Source: Sphingobacterium sp. PCS056 (GTDB lineage: Bacteria > Bacteroidota > Bacteroidia > Sphingobacteriales > Sphingobacteriaceae). Taken from it: 64,000 nt of DNA. Shown piece after piece: positions 1 to 9,511 of the stretch. The notes beneath the pieces are model-generated. The model had not been told where the DNA came from. It did no database searches and saw nothing but the letters and a program-made list of their open reading frames with translations. Location of the stretch: contig NZ_CP096883.1 of NCBI RefSeq assembly GCF_023273895.1, positions 4,526,001 through 4,590,000 on the forward strand. The letters run 5' to 3'. Numbering within the stretch: position 1 is the first letter of the stretch; every line of letters begins with the position of its first letter. Made by a program: the position numbers and the translations under genes.

Positions 1-519
1 AAAAAAGTATCGGAAAATAGCCCGGTATCGCCAGGACTATGGATGATCGATTATACCAATCCTACTACGACCTCTTTGTTTCATCAGTATCAATATTTAG
101 GTATACTGAATGGCTATATCCAAATGAGGCCCCAGCATATCACGTCTGGGTTTGAGCTCTACTTTTCACTTAAAGATCAGGAAGTGTTGACCAGCATACC
201 AACAGAAATTAAACCTTTTGAAAATGATGTAGTCTTTCCACTGGAATTTAATGCTGAAAAACCTGGATTTTTGCAGCATTATCATAATGAAGATCTTTGG
301 ATCAGTAAATGCCATGATCATTTTTTATGGTGTTTTCATGAAAAGCAGCAGGATAAATATATAGTCAGATTACTGATCTCCGATCAAAAACAGATTCTAG
401 ATGAAGCAGTAATTATTCGGGATCTAGATTTAAAATTGGTGCAAATTTATTTTCAGATTGGGTGTCAGATTTTTCTTTTAACACACAATAAACAGGAATT
501 TGTATCGTATTTAGTATAA
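1..519 (+). CDS. Hypothetical protein, 3' part only
   Basis: The reading frame is already open at base 1 and runs to a TAA at 517-519, so this is most likely the C-terminal part of a longer protein; the ATG at 43 is probably internal. The visible 172 residues are rich in aromatic residues and His, with alternating beta-type hydrophobicity and no clear membrane segment. I do not recognise the family; a DUF4905-like protein is a weak guess. It ends 9 nt before the LysM gene on the same strand, so the two may be co-transcribed. Confidence 0.6.
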   Translation, partial: KKVSENSPVSPGLWMIDYTNPTTTSLFHQYQYLGILNGYIQMRPQHITSGFELYFSLKDQEVLTSIPTEIKPFENDVVFPLEFNAEKPGFLQHYHNEDLWISKCHDHFLWCFHEKQQDKYIVRLLISDQKQILDEAVIIRDLDLKLVQIYFQIGCQIFLLTHNKQEFVSYLV

Positions 520-528
520 TTGTAAAAC

Positions 529-1410
529 ATGATGAATATTCTATCAAAATCTACCACATATAAAACACTAGCATTCTTATCATTAACAATGTTAGCTATG
601 AATCATAACAAAGTGACAGCGGGCACATTTTCTACAACTGCTGTACCTGATTCAGTAGGAGTCGAAAAAATTGATGGTCAGGAATATGTTCTTTTCAAAA
701 TTGAAAAGGGCGACAACTATTATCAATTGAGTAAGCGGTATAAAACAAGTGTTGGCAAATTAACAGAGTTAAATGGAAATAAAACATTGGCTGTCGGACA
801 GATTGTTAAAATCCCTACCGGAAGAATGTTTTATGTAACACCAAGTAATCCGAAGAATAACAATAAAGGAACTCAAAAAGAACTCATCGATTATAAAGTC
901 GGTGACCAAGAAACACTTTATGCGATCTCCCGTAAATTTGATGTAACAGTTGAAGAAATCAAAAGAGCGAATAATTTGCGTTCTAATAATATCAGTGGCG
1001 GCCAGATTTTAAAAATCCCAAGTAATGGTACTTTTATTATTCCACAAAAACCAGATACCATTTTAATTACTCCAGATACCACCAATGTAGAAGAACCGAC
1101 CATTACAGCCAATAAATATGGTATTCGTGAAAAAACAGAACGTGGGATCGGTGTTTGGATTGATGGACTGAACGAAAGCGGCACCAGCAATTTGGCTCTT
1201 CATAAAACAGCGGCTATCGGTACCGTCTTAAAAATCACGAACCCCATGACCAGAAGTGTCACTTATGCTAAAGTCGTTGGGAAATTTAATGAAAATGCAG
1301 ATACGCACAATGCAATAGTTGTTTTATCAAAATCTGCAGCAGCCTATATTGGCGCATTAGATAAACGCTTTCAAGTCGAAATTACTTACGGAGTTCCCTT
1401 AGAGGACTAG
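529..1410 (+). CDS. LysM and double-psi beta-barrel (RlpA-like) cell-wall protein
   Basis: Exported protein of 293 residues that probably binds peptidoglycan. An N-terminal signal peptide (hydrophobic stretch about residues 13-25) is followed by two LysM modules, about residues 54-98 (YVLFKIEKGDNYYQLSKRY region) and 121-166, each ending in a VKIP/LKIP motif typical of LysM. The C-terminal 90 residues (about 200-285) look like the double-psi beta-barrel of RlpA-like proteins, with the NPMTRSVTYAKVVG pattern. Two ATGs in a row (529 and 532) are possible starts. It lies 9 nt after the unknown upstream gene and 34 nt before uridine kinase. Whether it cleaves peptidoglycan or only binds it cannot be told. 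Confidence 0.85.
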   Translation: MMNILSKSTTYKTLAFLSLTMLAMNHNKVTAGTFSTTAVPDSVGVEKIDGQEYVLFKIEKGDNYYQLSKRYKTSVGKLTELNGNKTLAVGQIVKIPTGRMFYVTPSNPKNNNKGTQKELIDYKVGDQETLYAISRKFDVTVEEIKRANNLRSNNISGGQILKIPSNGTFIIPQKPDTILITPDTTNVEEPTITANKYGIREKTERGIGVWIDGLNESGTSNLALHKTAAIGTVLKITNPMTRSVTYAKVVGKFNENADTHNAIVVLSKSAAAYIGALDKRFQVEITYGVPLED

Positions 1411-1444
1411 TATGCATCGATTCTTTTCGAATATTATATATTAA

Positions 1445-2080
1445 ATGAATAAAAAACCATATGTCATAGGAATCGCAGGTAGCAGCGGTTCTGGTAAAAC
1501 ATTTTTTCTAAACTGTTTTTTAAAACACTTTAGTCCTGAAGAAGTAACGCTCATCTCACAAGATGACTATTACATTCCTGCTAATACAAAAACTCAGGAG
1601 GAAAATAAATTGTACAATTTTGATCTTCCAACTTCGATCGATCGCGATGCTTTTTACAAAGATATTAGTGATCTTTTTGAAGGCAAAACAATTTATAAAG
1701 AAGAATATACGTTCAACAATCCGGCAATAAAGCCTAAGATGTTGGAAATAAAACCAGCACCGATTCTAATCATTGAAGGTCTGTTTATCTATCACTATAC
1801 AGAGGTAAATCAGTTAATCGATCATCGTATATTTTTGGATGCAAATCAAGAAATCGCTTTGGAACGCAGGTTGCGTCGTGATCTGATCGAACGCGGCTAT
1901 TTTGAAGATGATGTGCTATATAAGTGGGTCAATCACGTGTTACCATCTTATAATGAATATTTATTGCCTTACAAAAATACCTGTGATCAGGTCATTATCA
2001 ATAATACGGATGATCCAGCACCAATTTGGAAGATCACGGATGATATCTGTCAGGAACTTAAAGATAAAATATATAAATAA
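1445..2080 (+). CDS. udk: Uridine kinase
   Basis: Phosphorylates uridine and cytidine to UMP and CMP in the cytoplasm (pyrimidine salvage). The 211-residue protein has the usual length. The P-loop GSSGSGKT lies at about residues 12-19, followed by a DDYY motif (about 41-44) and IIEGLFIY (about 107-114), all characteristic of the uridine kinase / phosphoribulokinase family. The ATG at 1445 gives the standard N-terminus just ahead of the P-loop. A strong hairpin terminator follows at 2086-2112, closing the unit begun upstream. Confidence 0.93.
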   Translation: MNKKPYVIGIAGSSGSGKTFFLNCFLKHFSPEEVTLISQDDYYIPANTKTQEENKLYNFDLPTSIDRDAFYKDISDLFEGKTIYKEEYTFNNPAIKPKMLEIKPAPILIIEGLFIYHYTEVNQLIDHRIFLDANQEIALERRLRRDLIERGYFEDDVLYKWVNHVLPSYNEYLLPYKNTCDQVIINNTDDPAPIWKITDDICQELKDKIYK

Positions 2081-2085
2081 CGATT

Positions 2086-2112
2086 AAAAGACTGCACGAT
2101 GCAGTCTTTTTT
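2086..2112 (+). terminator. Rho-independent terminator after udk
   Basis: A perfect 11-bp stem (AAAAGACTGCA pairing with TGCAGTCTTTT) with a 3-nt CGA loop is followed by more T residues. It starts 6 nt after the udk stop codon. Confidence 0.85.
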
Positions 2113-2134
2113 GTTTTCAATCTGTGCTAAAGGG

Positions 2135-2165
2135 TTTGTGTATACTTATTATTTAGCTATCTTTG
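2135..2165 (+). promoter_or_regulatory. Bacteroidota-type promoter of purH
   Basis: TTTG at 2135-2138, a 19-nt spacer and TATCTTTG at 2158-2165 match the Bacteroidota sigma-A consensus (TTTG, 19 nt, TAnnTTTG) exactly. The predicted transcript would start near 2171, giving a leader of about 17 nt before the ATG at 2188. No PurR-like operator or riboswitch is visible. Confidence 0.7.
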
Positions 2166-2187
2166 CGCCAGCAAACAAATTATACTA

Positions 2188-3714
2188 ATGAGCCATTCTG
2201 TAAAGATTAAAAATGCTTTAGTGTCTGTATATTATAAAGACAACTTAGCACCATTAATTCAATTATTAAACAAATACGGTGTTACCTTCTATTCTACAGG
2301 TGGCACAGAAGCTTTCATCAAAGATCTAGGTATTGATGTAGTTCCTGTAGAAGACTTAACGAGCTATCCTTCTATTTTAGGAGGTCGTGTTAAAACATTA
2401 CACCCAAAAGTATTTGGTGGTATATTAGCAAGAAGACCTTTGGAAAGTGATCAACAGCAATTAGCACAATACGAAATTCCAGAAATTGATTTAGTCATTG
2501 TTGATTTATATCCATTTGAAGAAACAGTCGCTTCTGGAGCTTCAGAGGAAGATATCATCGAAAAAATTGATATCGGAGGTATTTCATTGATCCGTGCTGC
2601 AGCCAAAAACTTTAATGATGTCGTTATTTTATCCTCAAAAAATGACTATACGGCATTAGAAGAAATGCTAGCCAATCAAGAAGGAACAACAACTTTGGAA
2701 CAACGTAAAGAATTTGCTAAGCTGGCTTTCAATACTTCTTCTCACTACGACACTGCTATTTTCAATTACTTCAATAAAGAAAATACACTTGATGTCTTCA
2801 AACAATCTGAACAAAAAGCTCAAGTATTGCGTTACGGCGAAAACCCTCATCAAAAAGGTGTTTTCTATGGTGATTTAGAGGCTATGTTCACCAAATTGAA
2901 CGGGAAAGAATTATCGTATAACAATTTAGTAGATGTTGATGCAGCAGTAGCAATTATTGATGAATTTACAGAACCAACATTTGCAATTTTAAAACATACA
3001 AATGCATGTGGAGTAGCTTCACGTCCAACAATCAAACAAGCATGGGTTGATGCTTTAGCGTGTGATCCAGTTTCTGCATTTGGTGGTGTACTGATTACAA
3101 ATGGTGAGGTCGATGCTGAAACTGCTACTGAAATCAATAATTTGTTTTTTGAAGTGCTCATCGCTCCTGCTTACTCTGAAGAAGCAATTGCAATTCTTAC
3201 AGCAAAGAAAAACCGCATTATTTTAGTACGCAAAGAAGTGAAATTACCTACACAACAATTCAAAACATTGTTGAACGGGGTTATCCAACAGGATAAGGAC
3301 AATACGGTTGAAGGACCTGAGGAGATGACTGCAGTTACTCGCGTAGTACCAACAGCAGCTCAATTAGAAGACTTATTTTTCGCAAACAAAATTGTAAAAC
3401 ATACGAAATCAAATACAATTGTATTTGCTAAAAATGGCACATTAATTACTTCTGGTGTAGGCCAGACATCAAGAGTAGACTCTTTGAAACAAGCTATTGA
3501 AAAAGCAAATGCTTTTGGGTTTGACTTGAAAGGTTGTTCAATGGCTTCTGATGCTTTCTTCCCTTTCCCTGACTGTGTTGAAATTGCAGCTGAGGCGGGT
3601 ATCGCAGCAGTGCTTCAACCAGGAGGATCGATCAAAGATCAGTTATCTATTGATATGTGCAATGAAAAAGGGTTAGCGATGGTCACCACAGGTGTGCGCC
3701 ATTTCAAACACTAA
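2188..3714 (+). CDS. purH: Bifunctional AICAR formyltransferase / IMP cyclohydrolase
   Basis: Carries out the last two steps of de novo purine synthesis: formylation of AICAR with 10-formyl-THF and ring closure to IMP. The 508-residue length fits the family. The N-terminal IMP cyclohydrolase (MGS-like) domain, about residues 5-150, shows STGGT, GGRVKTLHPK and a DLYPFEETV motif; the C-terminal AICARFT domain contains RYGENPHQKG (about 218-227) and the KHTNACGVA motif (about 271-279) with its catalytic Lys-His. The C-terminus has the typical ATTGVRHF-like ending (TTGVRHFKH). It is a single-gene unit with its own promoter and terminator. Confidence 0.97.
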   Translation: MSHSVKIKNALVSVYYKDNLAPLIQLLNKYGVTFYSTGGTEAFIKDLGIDVVPVEDLTSYPSILGGRVKTLHPKVFGGILARRPLESDQQQLAQYEIPEIDLVIVDLYPFEETVASGASEEDIIEKIDIGGISLIRAAAKNFNDVVILSSKNDYTALEEMLANQEGTTTLEQRKEFAKLAFNTSSHYDTAIFNYFNKENTLDVFKQSEQKAQVLRYGENPHQKGVFYGDLEAMFTKLNGKELSYNNLVDVDAAVAIIDEFTEPTFAILKHTNACGVASRPTIKQAWVDALACDPVSAFGGVLITNGEVDAETATEINNLFFEVLIAPAYSEEAIAILTAKKNRIILVRKEVKLPTQQFKTLLNGVIQQDKDNTVEGPEEMTAVTRVVPTAAQLEDLFFANKIVKHTKSNTIVFAKNGTLITSGVGQTSRVDSLKQAIEKANAFGFDLKGCSMASDAFFPFPDCVEIAAEAGIAAVLQPGGSIKDQLSIDMCNEKGLAMVTTGVRHFKH

Positions 3715-3736
3715 TCATCCATAATAAACAATATTT

Positions 3737-3774
3737 AAAAAAAGGCTCATAAATTTTTATTATGAGCCTTTTTT
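3737..3774 (+). terminator. Rho-independent terminator after purH
   Basis: The stem AAAAAAGGCTCATAA pairs with TTATGAGCCTTTTTT around a short AT loop and ends in a T-run, 22 nt after the purH stop. Confidence 0.85.
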
Positions 3775-3828
3775 GATAGATCAATTCACATCACTGCAAT
3801 TTCCAATAATTAGAAAGAGGTTAATGCT

Positions 3829-3836
3829 TATCTTTG
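3829..3836 (+). promoter_or_regulatory. Putative -7 box for the DUF1697 gene
   Basis: TATCTTTG matches TAnnTTTG fully, but no TTTG is found 19 nt upstream. It would give a leader of about 52 nt for the gene at 3894. Confidence 0.4.
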
Positions 3837-3893
3837 ATATCATTATAATTTCAGGTTGTTCATTTTCATAAAAATAGTTTAAACATCTAGCGT

Positions 3894-4439
3894 ATGTACA
3901 TTGCAATTTTAAGAGGGATCAATGTAAGTGGCCGAAATCTCATCAAAATGGAGGCTTTGCGACATGCTTTTGAATCATTAGGTTTTAAACAAATCTCTAC
4001 CTATATCCAAAGTGGAAATGTGATATTTCACTCTGATATCACAGATGAAACTACTTTGGAAAATATAATCAGAAATATGATCTTACAGGATTTCGGTTAT
4101 GATATTCCGTGTATAGTTGTTCACGCAGATCAATTAGAACAGATTATCGACCAAAATCCGCTCACTGCCCAGATCGATAAAGATGTGGCTTTTTTTCATG
4201 TAACCTTACTAGCTGAAAAACCAAAATCAAATGATATGACTAGTCTAAGGGAAAAGAAACAACTTGATGAAGAAATCTTTTTGGTTGATAGAGCGGTTTA
4301 TCTATACTGCCCATATGGGTACGGGAAGACCAAATTAACGAACAACCTAATCGAATCAAAACTAAAAGTATCTGCTACGACAAGAAATTGGAGAACACTC
4401 CATGAACTACTTAAAATGGCATCACAAACAGTTCTTTAA
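3894..4439 (+). CDS. DUF1697 family protein
   Basis: A 181-residue cytoplasmic protein with the family's N-terminal signature, MYIAILRGINVSGRNLIKM, followed by LRHAFESLGF and TYIQSGNVIF, and the late motif YGYGKTKLTN near residues 139-148. These match DUF1697 throughout and the length is normal. The biochemical role of the family is unknown. It stands alone between the purH terminator and a bidirectional terminator shared with fabV. Confidence 0.88.
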   Translation: MYIAILRGINVSGRNLIKMEALRHAFESLGFKQISTYIQSGNVIFHSDITDETTLENIIRNMILQDFGYDIPCIVVHADQLEQIIDQNPLTAQIDKDVAFFHVTLLAEKPKSNDMTSLREKKQLDEEIFLVDRAVYLYCPYGYGKTKLTNNLIESKLKVSATTRNWRTLHELLKMASQTVL

Positions 4440-4473
4440 TAATAAAGGCGACCGATGGTCGCCTTTATTATTA
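4437..4473. terminator. Bidirectional terminator between DUF1697 gene and fabV
   Basis: A perfect 17-bp inverted repeat (arms 4437-4453 and 4457-4473, GAT loop), GC-rich near the loop and A/T-rich outside, serves both convergent genes. Its left arm includes the stop codon of the DUF1697 gene. Confidence 0.85.
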
Positions 4474-4485
4474 TCATAATAATTT

Positions 4486-5682
4486 TTAGATACTTGGAAT
4501 ATTCACCAGTTCATTGGTATCAGCATTATAATCGATACCATCAAAATTAAAACCGAATAGGTTAAAGAATTCGTCACGGTAACCTTGTATGTCTGAAATT
4601 TCAGATAAATTTTCTGTACATGCTTGTTCCCAAAGTGCAGCTACCTCAGCTTGTACATCTGCTCTCATTTCTAAATCGTCAACACGGATGCGGCCTTTTT
4701 CGTCCAATTGAACTTGACCATCAGCCGTATAAAGACGTTCGGCAAATAAACGTTGCATCTGCTCGATTGTTCCTTCGTGAATACCTTTTTCTTTCATCAC
4801 TTTATATAACAATGAAATATATAAAGGAACAACAGGGATCGCTGAACTCGATTGTGTCACCAAAGCTTTATTAACAGATACATAAGAGACTCCGTTGATA
4901 TCTTTCAATAATGCATTGATCGCTGGGACAGTTCCTTCTAGATCGTCTTTAGCACGCCCTATTGTACCATTACGATAAATGGGAAATGTAAGCTCAGGGC
5001 CTATATAAGAATAAGCAACAGTCTTAGCACCTTCTGCTAAAACGCCAGCTTCTTTTAAATCTTCCATCCAGAATTTCCAATCTTCACCACCCATCACTGC
5101 TACCGTATTTGCAATCTCTTCTTGATTATCAATTGGATTGATCGTAATATCTGAAACTACACCAGTGTGAAAATCGACTGTTTTATTTGTAAAAGGAACA
5201 TCAATTGGTTTCAAAACGGAAGCATGTGCTACGCCGGTTTTGGGATGTGTTCTTCGTGGAGAAGCTAAACTGTAAATCACTAAATCAACTTGACCTAAGT
5301 CTTGTTTAATTAATTCGATCGTTTGTTTTTTAATTTCGTCAGAAAAAGCATCGCCATTGATACTTTTTGCATAAAGACCAGCCTCTTGTGCTTCTTTTTC
5401 AAAAGCAGCGGTATTGTACCAACCAGCTGTACCAGGTTTACCCTCTGCTGCAGGTTTTTCAAAAAATACGCCAATTGTTGCTGCTCCAGAACCGAATGCT
5501 GCCGAAATACGAGATGCAATACCAAATCCCGTAGATGCACCAATGACCAATACTTTCTTAGGGCCATTGGCAATTTCGCCTTTGGATTTTACGTATTCAA
5601 TCTGGTTTTTAATGTTTTGCGCAGTTCCTTCTGGATGCGAGGTTAAACAAATAAAACCTCTAGTTCTTGGTTGTATAATCAT
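4486..5682 (-). CDS. fabV: Enoyl-ACP reductase FabV (trans-2-enoyl reductase)
   Basis: Performs the NADH-dependent last reduction in fatty-acid elongation in the cytoplasm. The 398-residue length, the N-terminal IIQPRTRGFICLTSHPEG block and the nucleotide-binding motif VLVIGASTGFGIASR (about residues 44-58) identify FabV rather than FabI. The catalytic Tyr and Lys in the FabV-specific Y-x8-K arrangement are Y236 and K245. The SLASPRR motif (about 138-144) is also present. It is transcribed alone towards the 4437-4473 terminator. FabV enzymes are commonly resistant to triclosan; that is family knowledge, not visible here. Confidence 0.95.
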   Translation of the reverse strand: MIIQPRTRGFICLTSHPEGTAQNIKNQIEYVKSKGEIANGPKKVLVIGASTGFGIASRISAAFGSGAATIGVFFEKPAAEGKPGTAGWYNTAAFEKEAQEAGLYAKSINGDAFSDEIKKQTIELIKQDLGQVDLVIYSLASPRRTHPKTGVAHASVLKPIDVPFTNKTVDFHTGVVSDITINPIDNQEEIANTVAVMGGEDWKFWMEDLKEAGVLAEGAKTVAYSYIGPELTFPIYRNGTIGRAKDDLEGTVPAINALLKDINGVSYVSVNKALVTQSSSAIPVVPLYISLLYKVMKEKGIHEGTIEQMQRLFAERLYTADGQVQLDEKGRIRVDDLEMRADVQAEVAALWEQACTENLSEISDIQGYRDEFFNLFGFNFDGIDYNADTNELVNIPSI

Positions 5683-5853
5683 AATGATTAATTTTCTTAC
5701 TCATGTTTTATTAAGGATGCAAAATAAACAAATTTTAGTAACAATTGATGCATAAATCAAGAATATCTTTTCAAGATATGGGATACAGGATCTCTTGTTA
5801 TTGTCATATCCATTAATTACTTTAGAAGAGATTAATCTTCATGCTTACAAAAT

Positions 5854-6777
5854 ATGCTCCTTACAAATAAATCAAAAGCACTTTCACTCGGTATATTAGC
5901 CTCCTTATTTTTTGCAAGCACATTTGTACTTAACCGTATCATGGCTGTTTCTGGGGGTGGATGGCAGTGGTCAGCAGCCTTACGCTTTGTATGGATGCTG
6001 CCTCTATTATTACTCATCGTTATGATACGGGGAAATTTTAAGCAATTACTGTTAGAGATGAAAACTAATCTAGGACAATGGGTGCTTTGGAGTACAATTG
6101 GATTTGGACTCTTTTATGCTCTATTGACATTTGGTGCCAGTTATGGGCCTTCGTGGTTAGTTGCAGGTACATTTGAGTTTACCATCATTGCAGGTATGTT
6201 TATTGGTCCTCTAATCGAAAAAAGAGGTCAGCGACAGCCCTTTTCAAAAGCTACTTTATTTTTTTCTTGCATTATTTTCTTGGGTATAATAATCATGCAA
6301 ATTTCTGAAGCAAAATCTACTTCTTGGCCAACCCTATTAGGAGGTGCTATCCCTGTTTTAATCGCTGCGATTGCCTATCCACTCGGTAACCGAAAAATGA
6401 TGGGCATCACAAAAGGGCGTTTGGATACTTATCAACGTATTCTGGGCATGACCCTTGCGAGCATGCCTTTCTGGATCATCCTGATGGTATATGGCTATCA
6501 AGAACATGGACTTCCAGATCAAGACCAGCTCTTCCAAACTCTGCTCGTGGCTGTATTTTCGGGCGTTATCGCCACATTGCTCTTCTTTAAAGGGACAGAA
6601 CTGGTACAACATGATCATAAAGGACTTGCTGCTGTAGAGGCTACCCAAGCCATGGAAGTGATCTTTACACTAGTTGGTGAAATCATGATTTTAAGCAGTC
6701 CTTTCCCTAACAACCTAGCTACTTTGGGTATTTTCTTAGTGGTAGTAGGTATGTATCTGCATAGTAAAAACAATTAA
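5854..6777 (+). CDS. DMT-superfamily multidrug-resistance-type exporter
   Basis: An inner-membrane protein of 307 residues with about ten hydrophobic segments in two halves, as in EamA/DMT transporters. The N-terminus (LSLGILASLFFASTFVLNRI) and the late segment with AVEATQAMEVIFTLVGE match the branch annotated as multidrug resistance efflux transporter family. The substrate is unknown. Its stop codon shares the bases TTAA with the stop of the convergent ABC exporter gene, leaving no space for a terminator between them. Confidence 0.85.
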   Translation: MLLTNKSKALSLGILASLFFASTFVLNRIMAVSGGGWQWSAALRFVWMLPLLLLIVMIRGNFKQLLLEMKTNLGQWVLWSTIGFGLFYALLTFGASYGPSWLVAGTFEFTIIAGMFIGPLIEKRGQRQPFSKATLFFSCIIFLGIIIMQISEAKSTSWPTLLGGAIPVLIAAIAYPLGNRKMMGITKGRLDTYQRILGMTLASMPFWIILMVYGYQEHGLPDQDQLFQTLLVAVFSGVIATLLFFKGTELVQHDHKGLAAVEATQAMEVIFTLVGEIMILSSPFPNNLATLGIFLVVVGMYLHSKNN

Positions 6778-8555
6778 TGATTGAGGGTCTTACTTATTTT
6801 ATCTAAATTGAGGCTATTGGCCATAGCCGAAAATATTTTGTAATAAGTGCCTCGTTGATCGTAAAGATCTTCGTGGATACCTTTTTCTACTACCCGGCCT
6901 TTTTCCATAACCACAATTTCATTGGAATCAATAATCTGGGAGATACTATGCGAGACAATAATAACCGTACGGTCTTTCTTGATTGCATCTAAGCTATTTT
7001 TTATTTGCTCAGTAGCGATTGCATCTAAATTAGCCGTTGGCTCATCCAAGAAAATAATTGGCGGATTTTTTAAAAATAGTCGGGCAATGGCAATACGTTG
7101 TTGTTGACCGCCAGATAAGAGATGAGCACCGGAGTCATATCCTTGTGGTAATTCCATAATCTGTTCATGGATATAAGCGTCCTTGGCCGCCTGTATGATT
7201 TCTTCCCTTGTACTCCCTATTTTTCCATATTCGATATTTTCGAAAATCGATCCTTTAAAAATATGGTTGCGCTGCAATACCATACCAATATTTTTTCGCA
7301 AAAAATTGGTATCATAGTTTTTAAGATCCACGCTATCCAATAGTATCCTCCCTGCTGTAGGTTCATAAAATTTGTCGAGCAGATTGATCACTGTGCTTTT
7401 TCCGGCGCCGCTCAGTCCCACTAGTGCTGTGATCTGATTGGGTTTTATTTCAAAGGAGATATCTCGGAGTGCATGAGTGCCATTGGGGTACTCAAATGAT
7501 ACATCTTCAATCACTATGTGACCTTTAATTTGATCAGGTCTTAAAGTTCCACTCCCTTCGATCAGGTCGTCAGATTCCAGTATTTCGAAAAAAGATTCTG
7601 AATAGATTAAAGCATCGTTGACCTCATCATAAATACGATGCAATTGGCGGATTGGTGCCGAGACATTGGAAAATAGCATAATATGAAACATGATTGCACC
7701 GATGGTAATCTGGTTGTCCAAGACCAAAAAAGCGGTTAACACAATGATGGCAACGACCGCTATTTGTTCAATAAAGTTCTTTAAGCTATCAAAAATGAAA
7801 CTCGTTTTCCTTGTTTGCATCTGATTTTCGGTCATCTCATACTGGATCTTTTCATGGCGATCGGCCTCTTCAGGCTCGCGAACAAAAGATTTAATGACCA
7901 ATATGGAGTCAATCAAATTGATGATCCTATTATTTTTCGATTCTCTATACTTCCGCATTTGACGTCTAAATCCACTTAATTTTCCAGCTTGTGTCTGACT
8001 GATATAAAAATAAATGGGGATGACTGCCAAGCCTACTAGTCCCACATATAGGTTTGCCATAAACATACAGACGAGGGCTACAATCGCATTGGCAAACAGT
8101 GGCAAGATATCGATAAAGAAATTTTGGACTAATCGCGTCAGTGAGCTGATACCCGAGTCGATCCGTGTTTGCAATTTGCCACTTTCATTTTCTTCTGACG
8201 TGTAAAAGGCCATCTTATATGTCAAGATTTTTTCGACAATGCGCTGTGAAAAATCACGGGCAATAAATATACGTAGTTTCTCACCATAGAACTTTTGACC
8301 AAATTGGATAAAAGAATAGACAATCTCTTTGACCAAAAGTACTCCCGAAATAACTCCTATCAAATGCATTCCCTTAGATAAAGGTTCTTTTGCCACCATC
8401 AAATCACTAATCGAATCAACCGTATACTTCAAAATAAAGGCATTGATCTGTGCAGCAAAAGAGCCGACTAAGGTTAAAAGTAAAGTATAAAAAATAAGAT
8501 TTTTATAGGGCTTGGCAAAAGGTGTTATTTTTTTAAACAGTAGTGATATCGTCAT
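6774..8555 (-). CDS. ABC exporter, fused membrane and ATPase domains (MdlB/MsbA type)
   Basis: A homodimer- or heterodimer-forming exporter half-transporter of 593 residues. Six membrane segments occupy about residues 20-320. The ATPase domain has Walker A GLSGAGKST (about 380-388), Q-loop near MVLQRN, signature LSGGQQQR (about 479-486), Walker B IIFLDEP (about 500-506) and the switch His in IIVSHS, so all catalytic elements are present. The substrate (lipid, peptide or drug) cannot be predicted. It is a single gene, overlapping the convergent DMT gene by 4 nt. Confidence 0.92.
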   Translation of the reverse strand: MTISLLFKKITPFAKPYKNLIFYTLLLTLVGSFAAQINAFILKYTVDSISDLMVAKEPLSKGMHLIGVISGVLLVKEIVYSFIQFGQKFYGEKLRIFIARDFSQRIVEKILTYKMAFYTSEENESGKLQTRIDSGISSLTRLVQNFFIDILPLFANAIVALVCMFMANLYVGLVGLAVIPIYFYISQTQAGKLSGFRRQMRKYRESKNNRIINLIDSILVIKSFVREPEEADRHEKIQYEMTENQMQTRKTSFIFDSLKNFIEQIAVVAIIVLTAFLVLDNQITIGAIMFHIMLFSNVSAPIRQLHRIYDEVNDALIYSESFFEILESDDLIEGSGTLRPDQIKGHIVIEDVSFEYPNGTHALRDISFEIKPNQITALVGLSGAGKSTVINLLDKFYEPTAGRILLDSVDLKNYDTNFLRKNIGMVLQRNHIFKGSIFENIEYGKIGSTREEIIQAAKDAYIHEQIMELPQGYDSGAHLLSGGQQQRIAIARLFLKNPPIIFLDEPTANLDAIATEQIKNSLDAIKKDRTVIIVSHSISQIIDSNEIVVMEKGRVVEKGIHEDLYDQRGTYYKIFSAMANSLNLDKISKTLNH

Positions 8556-8641
8556 ATATGAAGGAAAAAAATGGAAACGACATGAAATTCGTTGTATTTA
8601 ACTGATAACAACAATAATACCGAAACCAAAAAAAGATATAA

Positions 8642-8675
8642 AAAAAGGGAAATGAATCATTTCATTTCCCTTTTT
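8642..8675 (-). terminator. Terminator downstream of the S1/P1 nuclease gene
   Basis: The 15-nt arms AAAAAGGGAAATGAA and TTCATTTCCCTTTTT enclose a 4-nt loop. It sits 22 nt beyond the nuclease stop on the minus strand and could also act on plus-strand transcripts. Confidence 0.8.
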
Positions 8676-8697
8676 AGGTATTCTTAAATACTAATGA

Positions 8698-9492
8698 TTA
8701 GCCAAAAACATTATTCAATACTTTTGCTAAGCGTAAACCACCTTTTAACATGCAGTTTTCTACCGTATAAATGTTATTGTAAATATAGTTGTAAGACAAA
8801 TTTGCATTAAGCTCAACATCAGCATATATTTTATCCGATAGTTGATTTGATTCATATAACCAACTGGCCAACGTCCCTCCTTGCAATTGTTTCACTTCAT
8901 TTTTATTTAAGATATCCAATACCGTTGCATACTCGGTATAGCTGTATTTTTCACCATCGATTAAATCAGAATCCCAAACGCGGTGGATATTGGATTTTTT
9001 ACCAAACCAACTGACTTCAATTTTATTACCACCCTGATCCTCAGCTCTACTGACGTGCATTGGTTGATGTGCGTCACCAATTAAATGAATCAACATGTAT
9101 AAATTTTGTTTCTTTTTCTCCAGTGGCAAATCTTTATCTGCAAATGACTGCTCTAATCTCAATACAGATTTATATAAATTTTCATCGCTTGAATTTTCCA
9201 TTGCCAATTGAAAATCCGCCCACGGTAAATGTGGATTAGTATTTATAAAGTGTGAATTACCTAATTTTTTAAATTCATCATGTGGATCCGACTTAATAAA
9301 ATCACCCCAATTTGCCCAATAAGCCAGTTTTTGATTGCCAATTATTTTTTGAATATTTTTCTTTGCTTTTTTTGTCAAATGACGTTCTGCGACCTCGGCA
9401 ACCACGCGATGTCCAGTAGACCCCCAAGCGAATACGGAAGAAATCTGCAAAGTCATGGCGAGTACAATCAGACTTTTTAGTATATTTTTCAT
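8698..9492 (-). CDS. Secreted S1/P1-type nuclease
   Basis: A zinc-dependent nuclease of 264 residues, cleaving single-stranded nucleic acids or 3' phosphates outside the cytoplasm. The signal peptide ends ahead of AWGSTGHRVVAE; the Trp that becomes the mature N-terminus is the classical first zinc ligand of the family. Further ligands are visible in ANWGDFI, HLIGDAHQPMHV and HRVWDSDL. The start is the ATG at 9492; an in-frame TTG at 9498 is less likely. A -7 box lies at 9512-9519 on the same strand. Likely role: scavenging nucleic acids for phosphate and nucleosides. Confidence 0.92.
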   Translation of the reverse strand: MKNILKSLIVLAMTLQISSVFAWGSTGHRVVAEVAERHLTKKAKKNIQKIIGNQKLAYWANWGDFIKSDPHDEFKKLGNSHFINTNPHLPWADFQLAMENSSDENLYKSVLRLEQSFADKDLPLEKKKQNLYMLIHLIGDAHQPMHVSRAEDQGGNKIEVSWFGKKSNIHRVWDSDLIDGEKYSYTEYATVLDILNKNEVKQLQGGTLASWLYESNQLSDKIYADVELNANLSYNYIYNNIYTVENCMLKGGLRLAKVLNNVFG

Positions 9493-9511
9493 AAACAATA
9501 CAATTTTAGCG

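Noticed and set aside
5310-5755. Long frames on both strands inside and upstream of fabV
   Set aside because: They overlap the fabV coding region in other frames. FabV motifs are intact in the true frame and these frames have Cys-rich or Lys-rich compositions unlike real proteins.
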